Source: Aquirufa lenticrescens (GTDB lineage: Bacteria; Bacteroidota; Bacteroidia; Cytophagales; Spirosomataceae). Taken from it: DNA of 64,000 nucleotides. Below, piece after piece: positions 1 to 7,746 of this stretch. Position 1 is the first letter of the stretch. Each line of letters begins with the position of its first letter. The position numbers and the translations under genes were made by a program. The notes under the pieces are model-generated. The model worked only from the letters and a program-made list of their open reading frames with translations, was not told where the DNA came from and searched no databases. The stretch is taken from contig NZ_CP049834.1 in the NCBI RefSeq assembly GCF_019916085.1, positions 2,184,501-2,248,500 on the forward strand, in the 5' to 3' direction.

Positions 1-1483
1 CATTCAGTGAAATGGCTAAAGCAATCCAGAAATGGTTCATGATTACCAAAATCCAGCTTAAACGAATACTCCTGCGTTGTGTAAAGGATTTGAATACGAG
101 CACTAAGCCGATTCCTGCAAACACAACTGGTAGCCAATGTAAAGCGGTGGCGTTCATTTGGTTTTCATTTATTAGGTAATAACTAATGCCAAAAGCCGGT
201 ACAAAATAGGCCATCAAACGTTTTCCATTTAGGAAATTCAGTTTGTTGCCTGCCCATTTCATTGGATTCCAAAGGTATTGGTACAACATCGAATCTAAAT
301 TCCACTCCTTTAGGCAGAGTACATAGAGCGTATTACGCCATTTTAGAGGCAAAAATCGCTCAATAGAATGAGCTCTAGGCTCGAAGTGGTAGAATTGTTC
401 TCTGATCAAATAGGAAACCACGGATGGCGAAACCAATAATTGATAGGTTCGTAGAAACGCATTACCAGCGAAATGGAACAAGGCTAATTTTTCAAACCCA
501 AGTGAAACTTCGATGAAGATTAAACCAATTTGAGCAATGGATGCATAGGCAATCTGGCTTTTCACCGATGATTGAACTCGGGCAATTCCAGTCGCCACTA
601 AAGCCGTCAATAAGCCTAATCCTGCTATTAGAATTCGCACAGAAGTCTGATTTTCCCAAAAAGGAAACGTTCTTAGCATCAAAAAGACTCCGATATGAAC
701 CGAAAGCGAACCATAAAAAATAGCTGAAGACGGTGTAGGACCTTCCATTGCGCGCGGTAACCAAGATGAAAAGGGTAATTGAGCTGATTTTGCCGATGCA
801 GATAGTAAAAACATCAAGGAGATAAATACCCCGATGATACTATGTGTTTGCAAATGCTCGTGAACCAATTCAGCATTGTTCAGCTGTGAAAAAGTAATGT
901 TTTGGCCCCATAAATGATGGCTCGCCCACATCGCTAAAATAATTCCCACATCGCCAATACGGTAAATAGAGAATACTTTCACCGCATTCTTCACTGGCAA
1001 ATAACGTTCTCGGTAGAAAGAAATCAGTAAGAAAGACGAAATTCCTAGAATTTCCCATCCGATGAATAGTGTCTCTAAATTGCCAGAAAGCGTTGTCACA
1101 CAATAACCCACATAGAAAAAAAGCGTGGTGTTAAAAAAGCGCTTATACCCCGCTTCGCGGTGTAAATAATAGCGAGAATACAAGGTCACCATAAAGGTTA
1201 ATATGGCTCCCACAAGCAAATAGACCGCTGTTATTTTGTCGAATAGAAAATCAATTTGGAAGACATATTCCTCGTTTTTAAAGAGGATAATATCATTGAT
1301 TTGTATCGTCTCAGCGCCAGTAAAAAGCCAATAAGCGATGAATCCTGTTGCGAGACTTAATTGAATCGCTAAGGTGCTAAAGGCCGTAACAGAAATGAGT
1401 GTCTCGTTCTTTTTTGGTAAAATTAAACTCACCAAAAAGCCGAAAATAGGCACCCAGATAAATAAATGGAGGGTTAAATTCAT
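1..1483 (-). CDS. dabB: DabB-type NDH-family membrane subunit of inorganic carbon transporter (partial, runs off left edge)
   Basis: An open frame runs from ATG at 1483 to the window edge (494 codons, no stop reached). The product is a multi-pass membrane protein of the NuoL/MrpA proton-channel family. Two hallmark residues are visible: Glu144 in GWEILGISSFLL and Lys232 in SASAKSAQLPFSSWLP, matching the buried Glu and Lys of NuoL proton channels, followed by AMEGPTPSSAIFYGSL. It starts 7 bases after the dabA stop, so the two are surely co-transcribed. In the DAB family this subunit is thought to couple an ion gradient to CO2 hydration by DabA. A true complex I subunit is unlikely because no nuo genes are present and the partner is DabA. 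The C-terminus lies outside the window. Confidence 0.88.
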   Translation of the reverse strand, partial: MNLTLHLFIWVPIFGFLVSLILPKKNETLISVTAFSTLAIQLSLATGFIAYWLFTGAETIQINDIILFKNEEYVFQIDFLFDKITAVYLLVGAILTFMVTLYSRYYLHREAGYKRFFNTTLFFYVGYCVTTLSGNLETLFIGWEILGISSFLLISFYRERYLPVKNAVKVFSIYRIGDVGIILAMWASHHLWGQNITFSQLNNAELVHEHLQTHSIIGVFISLMFLLSASAKSAQLPFSSWLPRAMEGPTPSSAIFYGSLSVHIGVFLMLRTFPFWENQTSVRILIAGLGLLTALVATGIARVQSSVKSQIAYASIAQIGLIFIEVSLGFEKLALFHFAGNAFLRTYQLLVSPSVVSYLIREQFYHFEPRAHSIERFLPLKWRNTLYVLCLKEWNLDSMLYQYLWNPMKWAGNKLNFLNGKRLMAYFVPAFGISYYLINENQMNATALHWLPVVFAGIGLVLVFKSFTQRRSIRLSWILVIMNHFWIALAISLN

Positions 1484-1490
1484 GGTTGGA

Positions 1491-3971
1491 TTAATTTTGA
1501 TTGATTAAATACACAGGGAAATTTTCTTGCGACGACACTAATAATTCATCCAAATTATCAATCTCTTGGATATCCTTTGTTAACGGTTCGTAAGGCTTAA
1601 ACTCCCCTTTTTCAAATACAGACAACTCTTTCGTTTCCGGATGAATCGTCACGAGTTTCACCCAGTCATTGATGAACCATTCATAGGTTTCTTCGGCCTT
1701 TTGGATGGTTTTCAATACAATTTCAGGGAAGTGCTCCACGATCAACAACAAACGAACAGGGTCGTGAACTTCGGTCATCTGAGCCGGCAAGCCGGGTCTT
1801 AAATCACCATCGATTCCATTTGCTACCCCGAAAAGGCCCATCACATTGTGTGGTAACTTTGTTCCTGCGCCTAATTTCTCGCCATCCACTCTGGAGAAGT
1901 AATATTCTAAATTGATCCCACCACACACCGGTGCAGCCGCTTTCAAAATGTTGAATAAATACGTCCCATCTGGATCAACGCGGTAATCAAAGGAATTCAA
2001 GAACGATCGGCGATCTAAGAAAATACCTTTCGACAATTCTCTTCGACCCACAATGCACAAGGCATTTGTAGCATGATTTAGTTCTGGACGCGGTTCGAAA
2101 ATTGATACAGAACGGGTTCTGATTTTCGCATGTATGTCACTTGCTCTCGCTGACGTGTCGATGGACTCAAAGCGTCTGGAACGTTCTTTGGCATTATTAT
2201 CTAAAGCCTTTTCAAACAATTTTACATGTTCCGCGTGCTTTATTTTATAATCTGCATCCGTGATTTGTTCATCGTAGAAAACGACATCATCGCGAGTCGT
2301 GTCACGTAAACCTCCCACGAATAAAGTCGTTTCCGGAATGTGAATCCCTTTTTCTCTCAGTATTGCTCGTACTTCCGATTTATTGGCCATTTGGCTGATG
2401 ACACGCGCATTAACGGATCCTGCACGTCCAGAGCAAGCACCACAATCATAGGCCGCATAATGAGGATTGTTCACAGAACTAGCTCCGTGTCCAATCACAT
2501 AAACGATAGGGGCAAAATTGTCAACAAGGCCGATGCTCTTCAATAAGTTTTCTACTCTTACCGCCATTTCTTCGATTTGGAACCCTACTTGAAGTCCATT
2601 CTCTATAGCTTGGTAATCCACCCGAATGGTCGAAAATTTATCTACGTGTTTCAATGAAGACGCAGTCGCAGGACTCATCGACGGCTTGAATAGGCTAACG
2701 AGAAGTTTAGCAGCAGACCAAAATCCAAGCGTTTGGCTAAATAACCAACCCGAATAGAAATTGTGGCTGTGTTTTGAGAAGTGGAGATCTGTTCCTAGCT
2801 TTTTCTCGCTTCCCTCCTCTTTAATTAAGTAGTTAGGGGTAACTGGAGCGGGACAAAGTTTGGTATAAAACTTACCTCCTACCGGCTGATAGAAAAATTC
2901 CACTGAAAAGAAACCAGGCGTGCCAAAAGTTTCACAGGCTGGATCTAAATTTTCCATATGCCTTCTAAATGAACATTCCCGGTCATCAATACAAAACATC
3001 GCTTGGAAACTCTTCGAATGCGGTTTAATGGAGTCCACCTTTTCCATTTGCAAGCCTTTTAAAACCTGGTCATAATAGGTCCATTCAAAGGCTTCCTGCC
3101 ATAGACTTAATACGTCCATTTTCTCTGAATAGCCAATGGGGTCGTGAAGGGGAATAATTTTCTCTGTCACGAAATGGCCAATTGGAGACCAGGATTGGTC
3201 TAACTTGTAGTTCAGCGAATCAAACTCTAACAATAATTCAAACAGAATTAAGTCTTCTAACTTAATCAGACGGGTATCCAATAAGGTCTGAGGAAGATCC
3301 TCCACAGTAGAAACCATACCTGACCATCCCTGATGTGAAAATTGTTGATCATATAAATATTGTTCATACAATGATTCGTTCTCTCCTACTATTTTTTTCA
3401 GCATTGTCGATATAGTCAATGCTGGATCTGCTAGTAGTTTTCTCGTTTCCTTATTATAAAAAATACTCACGAAACTCGTGCTTTCTAACGTTCGGATGGC
3501 CTCTAAAAATGATTTCCCCTCTAAAGGAAAATTCCAAATAGAAATTCCTTGGTCTAAAAAGCTTCCGATGATTCGAAACAAGGTGGGATGTACTAAAGAA
3601 TCTAAGTCAATTCCGTAGGTACTTTTCCAAATACCCCGCAAAGCTCCCACTCGTCCAGGTTCAACGGTAGTATATTCTCCAAAGAGTAATTTACCCTTCC
3701 AGGCTTCCGCATTTCCTTTTTTCTGTACTAGAACGCGTTCTAATACATCATCTGAGATGCGTCCTTCCTGATACATCGATCGAAAGGTCTCTAATGGGAA
3801 ATAGACTTGGTAACCTAGTTTTACATGCGCGGTGGCTAATGCTTCGTGAAACGTTAGGTTTTGGAATGCATGCAAGGTATTATGGTGCACAAAGTCCATT
3901 AATGGGGCTTGTGCTGGCAAAAAGTGCTTCAGTTCATGAATCACATGATGCTCATCAAATGAGGTTGGCAT
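1491..3971 (-). CDS. dabA: DabA-type (DUF2309) inorganic carbon transporter subunit
   Basis: 826 aa from ATG 3971; an in-frame TTG two codons upstream is less likely. The family (DUF2309/DabA) is a beta-carbonic-anhydrase-like zinc protein that works with the membrane subunit DabB to accumulate bicarbonate from CO2. The four expected zinc-site residues are all present in the right order and spacing: Cys327 and Asp329 in MFCIDDRECSFRRH, then His495 in VIGHGAS and Cys510 in AYDCGACSGRAG (15 residues apart, as in characterised DabA). That argues for an active protein. dabB follows after 7 bases. A 15-bp palindrome lies 27 bases upstream of the start. In a heterotroph the likely role is supplying bicarbonate to carboxylases at low CO2 (inference). 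Confidence 0.92.
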   Translation of the reverse strand: MPTSFDEHHVIHELKHFLPAQAPLMDFVHHNTLHAFQNLTFHEALATAHVKLGYQVYFPLETFRSMYQEGRISDDVLERVLVQKKGNAEAWKGKLLFGEYTTVEPGRVGALRGIWKSTYGIDLDSLVHPTLFRIIGSFLDQGISIWNFPLEGKSFLEAIRTLESTSFVSIFYNKETRKLLADPALTISTMLKKIVGENESLYEQYLYDQQFSHQGWSGMVSTVEDLPQTLLDTRLIKLEDLILFELLLEFDSLNYKLDQSWSPIGHFVTEKIIPLHDPIGYSEKMDVLSLWQEAFEWTYYDQVLKGLQMEKVDSIKPHSKSFQAMFCIDDRECSFRRHMENLDPACETFGTPGFFSVEFFYQPVGGKFYTKLCPAPVTPNYLIKEEGSEKKLGTDLHFSKHSHNFYSGWLFSQTLGFWSAAKLLVSLFKPSMSPATASSLKHVDKFSTIRVDYQAIENGLQVGFQIEEMAVRVENLLKSIGLVDNFAPIVYVIGHGASSVNNPHYAAYDCGACSGRAGSVNARVISQMANKSEVRAILREKGIHIPETTLFVGGLRDTTRDDVVFYDEQITDADYKIKHAEHVKLFEKALDNNAKERSRRFESIDTSARASDIHAKIRTRSVSIFEPRPELNHATNALCIVGRRELSKGIFLDRRSFLNSFDYRVDPDGTYLFNILKAAAPVCGGINLEYYFSRVDGEKLGAGTKLPHNVMGLFGVANGIDGDLRPGLPAQMTEVHDPVRLLLIVEHFPEIVLKTIQKAEETYEWFINDWVKLVTIHPETKELSVFEKGEFKPYEPLTKDIQEIDNLDELLVSSQENFPVYLINQN

Positions 3972-3997
3972 ATTCAAATAAATTAAAATGTAAAAAA

Positions 3998-4012
3998 TAC
4001 GATAGTATCGTA
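3998..4012. promoter_or_regulatory. Perfect 7-1-7 palindrome upstream of dabA
   Basis: TACGATA-G-TATCGTA lies in the 49-base gap between the small secreted protein gene and dabA, ending 27 bases from the dabA ATG. On the coding (minus) strand it is followed by six T, with an A run on the other side, so it could be a short terminator for the upstream gene. The perfect symmetry and short stem fit an operator equally well. I cannot decide between them from sequence. Confidence 0.45.
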
Positions 4013-4020
4013 GGCTTTTT

Positions 4021-4368
4021 TTACAGTCTAATATTTCTGAAAGTCAAGAAAATAGGTGTTTTAAAGAAGGCGAAAGCCTTAGTGGGAAAACCTGTTTTTG
4101 TTCTAGAAATGGAGATTTCTACAGGTGAAAATAGCGAAGAGACTTTATGTAAAGCAAAAGGAGTAAATAAATTATCGTCCTCATTCTCCGTCGTATCCTC
4201 TTCGAATAAAAAATCCATAAAACCATAGTCAGATGACTCGGTTTTATGGATTTGTTGTGATTTTTCTTTTTGAATGGAAGCTTGCACCCCATCCACTTGT
4301 ACTTTCGACGCCATAGACGTCAAAAACAAGAGTGAGATGAACAATAAGTATATTTTGTTTAGCTTCAT
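4021..4368 (-). CDS. Small secreted protein of unknown function upstream of dabA
   Basis: 115 aa from ATG 4368 (an in-frame GTG six bases upstream is possible). Not recognised. The N-terminus (KLNKIYLLFISLLFLTSMAS) looks like a Sec signal peptide. The mature part has an acidic patch (FEEDTTENEDDN, about residues 55-70) and a basic, hydrophobic C-terminus ending TPIFLTFRNIRL. No cysteine or metal-binding motif is seen. It is on the same strand as dabAB, 49 bases upstream of dabA, so it may be the first gene of that operon, although a hairpin-like palindrome lies between. The opposite strand carries a long open frame overlapping dabA that I treat as a shadow. Confidence 0.6.
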   Translation of the reverse strand: MKLNKIYLLFISLLFLTSMASKVQVDGVQASIQKEKSQQIHKTESSDYGFMDFLFEEDTTENEDDNLFTPFALHKVSSLFSPVEISISRTKTGFPTKAFAFFKTPIFLTFRNIRL

Positions 4369-4384
4369 TTCCACAAATATACGC

Positions 4385-7300
4385 TTATTTTAGGGATGAT
4401 AAGTATTCCACCACATCTCTAATTTCTCGTTTACTCATCAAAGAGCCCATAGGAGGCATTCCAGATGGTAAGTTTTCTCTTGATTTAATACGTGCGACAG
4501 GAATACGTAATGGCTCTGCATCATTCGTCTTTAATTGCACCAGTTCATCCGTTTCAGAAATAATGGAACCTGAAACTTCTTGTCCATCTGTCAATACGAA
4601 ATTCGTGGTACCATAACCCGGAGAAATGCGTGCACTCGGTTCGATCAGAGCCTGTAATAATTGCTCTCTCGTTAATCTAGAGGCCACTCCTTTTAAATTA
4701 GGACCTACAGTAGTTCCTTCCCCACCTACAATGTGACAGCGTACGCATTGTACGGTTGAATTATAATTAAAGATATTTCGTCCGTCGCTAATAGATCCTC
4801 CAAACAACGCTTCTTTAAATTCATCGGTTAAAGTCCCTTTCACTTTTAGGGCGTCTAATTTAGCCACTAATTTCTCTTCATTACTTGCTTCTACTGCCTC
4901 CATTAGGTCTAATTTGATTCCAGATGGCAATTGATTATCCACCATTTTTTGAATCAAATCTGCCAAAATAACGGACGTATTAGTCGGCTTCATTTTGGCC
5001 ATACTTTGCAATAGAGATTGCTGCTCGGTAAGCGATCCTTTTTCGAAAATCGGTTTTGTAATTGCCGGTAATTCAGCAGCACTTAATTCAATTTTGTTCA
5101 AATTGCTTAAGGCAATACCGCGGACATTTTTGTCCTCATCGCTGATACCTTTTTCTAAGATCGAGGCTAATTGAGGTGTTTGAAGTTCTGTCAAAGAACT
5201 CAATAGAGCTGCCCTTACCTTTGCATTTGAATGATTTTTGAAAAGGTTGATTTCAATCTCCGTAAATGATTTCAATTGCAACTCTGCTACTAATTTAGCC
5301 GTTGCGATTAAAACGTCCGGATTTTCTGAAGCGAAGAATCCTGGGATTTTGGGCTGAATACGCGCAATCACATCAGCTGGATTTCTTTCTAAAACACCTC
5401 TGTGGCGTCCATCCACTCGATCCATGACCGATGGATTAGCCCAAGACCCTAAAGTTGCAATAGCTTCCGCACGTAGAGCTTCAGAGATTCCATTTCTTTC
5501 AGAGTAAGCAATCAATAAATCAATTTCTTTCGCTGAACCTACGCGTAAACAGGCATTGATGGCTCTTCTAATGATCACCTCATCTTTCAAGCGCGAATCA
5601 GCTAAAGTCGCTGCTAACGCTGGCAAAGCCGCCGGAATGGATTCGTCATCGTTAATCGCTCTTGCCGCTTCCGCTACGATATATTCATCTGAATCTTGTA
5701 GGAATCCCGCAATTCCTGGATGAGCCATACGACGTAATACGAGTACCGCCGCGATTCGCAAAGAACGATTAGGCGAATTTTGCAAAGCTAACATAGGTTC
5801 CGCCTGTCCTATTCTACTTAAGGCTAAAACAGCAGCGTGACGCAAATACAGGTCCTTGTCTGCGTTCGTTTCTACTAATTTTACTAAAGCCGGAATGGCT
5901 TTCTCAGAACGAATGCGTCCTAAAGCCTGTGCTGCAAAGAAAGAAACACGTGGGTTAGTCGACGCCACTAATGGAATCAATTGATCTGAAGCGGACGCAT
6001 CGAAAATATCACCTAAAACTTTAGCAGCTTGCGCTACGATTTCTTCGTCTGTATCGCCTAATAGTGGTTGAATAGCAGTCGCTGCTTTGATTTGGCCTAA
6101 TCCCCAAATTCCGTGTACGCGGGCTAATTGATTCTCTTTTTGTTGAACCGCTTTCTCGAAGATAGCTGTTGCTTTTCTTTCTGCTAGTTCATATTGCGCT
6201 TTCAAACGAACACGTTGATCCGCATAGAATAATAAATCGTATAGTTGCGTCAAACTTTGCTTTGCATAATCCTGCTGTATGTATTTCTTAGTTTGCTCAC
6301 GTTCCGCTTTTAAATCATTCTCTTTCTCGTCTACATCAATTTTCCAGATACGACCATAGTTCTTGGTATCCCATCCAAAAATCCAATCAGAGGCGTATAA
6401 GGCTCCCTCAGGCCCGAAACGAATACCAGTAGGCAAAATCCCTTTCACTACATCTTCTTCTGATTTGAAGTCAAATGATGCCCCTTTGGGTTTTAAGTCA
6501 AAAGACCAGATATGGGACATATTCGCATTGCCCACAAACTCGACTAAAAAGAATTTATTCGTCCAGCGCTTTCCTAGAGCCGTTCCTGGGTTCCAAAGCA
6601 TCCCAGTAGGACCATTGTGGAAATTGCGAATCGGCGGGATGATATAGGCTGCTTGGCCTTCCCAACGAGGGACAAATAATTTCTCATCCATCCAAACCTT
6701 GTACTGGTTGTTCCGTGGATCAGTGTATTTTCCATATTGCCAGTTCGAGCGCCATCCGGCATCAGAACCTTCCACCACATGCACTAAACGCTCGCTTTCG
6801 CCTGGATGATCGCCATCATTATCGGAACTGATTAAATTACCATAGTTATCAAAAACGAATTCATGTGTGTTACGCAATCCGCTCGCATAGACCTCAAATT
6901 CAGAGCCATCAGGATTCGAACGGACGATAACCCCAGAGTTTGGGTTTTTGTATTGTTTGCCATCTTTAGCAGTGATATTCGCACCTATATCTCCGATTTG
7001 CCAATAGATTTTACCATCCGGGCCTTCCGTCAAACCTGACATTCCGTGACCACCAAAACCGATGTGAACAGCATAACCCGTCGAAATTGATTCCGGATTA
7101 GTCCATTGCCCACCCTTATGTTTTAGACGCATTAAATCTGGTCCTATGGCCACAAATGCATCTTTCTTACGCACTAAAAGACCGCCGGCAACATCTGTTA
7201 CTTCTTCATTAAAGCCATTGAAAACGCGCGTGGATTGATCTGCATAACCATCTCCATTTAAGTCTTCTACTTTATAGATTTCCTCTTTCTCTACTTTTAG

Positions 7301-7738
7301 GTCTAACCAATCGTGTGATCCGTCCCCATTCATATCGGGCAACCAGGCATTTTTAGCTGAATTTTCCGGTGCGAATGTGCGGCGTAAAAAGGCTCTGCGA
7401 TCTTCCACCGTTTGAAAACCAATCGACTCGGTCATCCAATCGCGGTGCCCACGAATATCAAACTCTGACGCCTTATTTCGATTCGTACTATTGACAAAGA
7501 TCACCCCTTTGTCATCCACTGCGATGGCAACGGGATCTTGCAATAAGGAATCTGAGGCCCATAAATTGATTTTAAGACCTGGAATGAGCTTAATAGGTTG
7601 CTTGTCTTTGATGGCTTTCGCGTTTTCAACCACCTTTGTCTGATCTTCGTAAATGATCTTGTAGGTGTCGTCTTTGCCTTGTTTGCTACAAGAAAAAAGC
7701 GCTAAAGCGGTGCAAGAAAGTAGAATAATTCTTTTCAT
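4385..7738 (-). CDS. Lipoprotein: soluble glucose/sorbosone dehydrogenase-like propeller, HEAT repeats and C-terminal cytochrome c
   Basis: 1117 aa. A lipobox signal peptide (LSCTALALFSC, Cys16) predicts a membrane-anchored lipoprotein. Residues about 40-470 form a beta-propeller domain like PVC-type/sorbosone dehydrogenases, with aspartate-rich calcium-binding-like loops (DMNGDGSHDWLD, DLNGDGYADQ). Residues about 480-940 hold HEAT/Armadillo-type helical repeats (many RxxAAxALGxI units). A cytochrome c domain follows with one heme motif CVRCH near residue 997 and a probable Met ligand in GMPPMGSLMS. The combination suggests periplasmic oxidation of a sugar or similar substrate with electrons passed to a c-type cytochrome; the substrate is not identifiable. 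It lies 8 bases after the TonB receptor gene stop, so the two probably form an operon for uptake and oxidation of one compound. Confidence 0.82.
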   Translation of the reverse strand: MKRIILLSCTALALFSCSKQGKDDTYKIIYEDQTKVVENAKAIKDKQPIKLIPGLKINLWASDSLLQDPVAIAVDDKGVIFVNSTNRNKASEFDIRGHRDWMTESIGFQTVEDRRAFLRRTFAPENSAKNAWLPDMNGDGSHDWLDLKVEKEEIYKVEDLNGDGYADQSTRVFNGFNEEVTDVAGGLLVRKKDAFVAIGPDLMRLKHKGGQWTNPESISTGYAVHIGFGGHGMSGLTEGPDGKIYWQIGDIGANITAKDGKQYKNPNSGVIVRSNPDGSEFEVYASGLRNTHEFVFDNYGNLISSDNDGDHPGESERLVHVVEGSDAGWRSNWQYGKYTDPRNNQYKVWMDEKLFVPRWEGQAAYIIPPIRNFHNGPTGMLWNPGTALGKRWTNKFFLVEFVGNANMSHIWSFDLKPKGASFDFKSEEDVVKGILPTGIRFGPEGALYASDWIFGWDTKNYGRIWKIDVDEKENDLKAEREQTKKYIQQDYAKQSLTQLYDLLFYADQRVRLKAQYELAERKATAIFEKAVQQKENQLARVHGIWGLGQIKAATAIQPLLGDTDEEIVAQAAKVLGDIFDASASDQLIPLVASTNPRVSFFAAQALGRIRSEKAIPALVKLVETNADKDLYLRHAAVLALSRIGQAEPMLALQNSPNRSLRIAAVLVLRRMAHPGIAGFLQDSDEYIVAEAARAINDDESIPAALPALAATLADSRLKDEVIIRRAINACLRVGSAKEIDLLIAYSERNGISEALRAEAIATLGSWANPSVMDRVDGRHRGVLERNPADVIARIQPKIPGFFASENPDVLIATAKLVAELQLKSFTEIEINLFKNHSNAKVRAALLSSLTELQTPQLASILEKGISDEDKNVRGIALSNLNKIELSAAELPAITKPIFEKGSLTEQQSLLQSMAKMKPTNTSVILADLIQKMVDNQLPSGIKLDLMEAVEASNEEKLVAKLDALKVKGTLTDEFKEALFGGSISDGRNIFNYNSTVQCVRCHIVGGEGTTVGPNLKGVASRLTREQLLQALIEPSARISPGYGTTNFVLTDGQEVSGSIISETDELVQLKTNDAEPLRIPVARIKSRENLPSGMPPMGSLMSKREIRDVVEYLSSLK

Positions 7739-7746
7739 TGGTGTGA

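Noticed and set aside
3794-4228. 144-codon plus-strand frame overlapping dabA and the small secreted protein gene
   Set aside because: It is antisense to a strongly supported gene and has no recognisable protein features.
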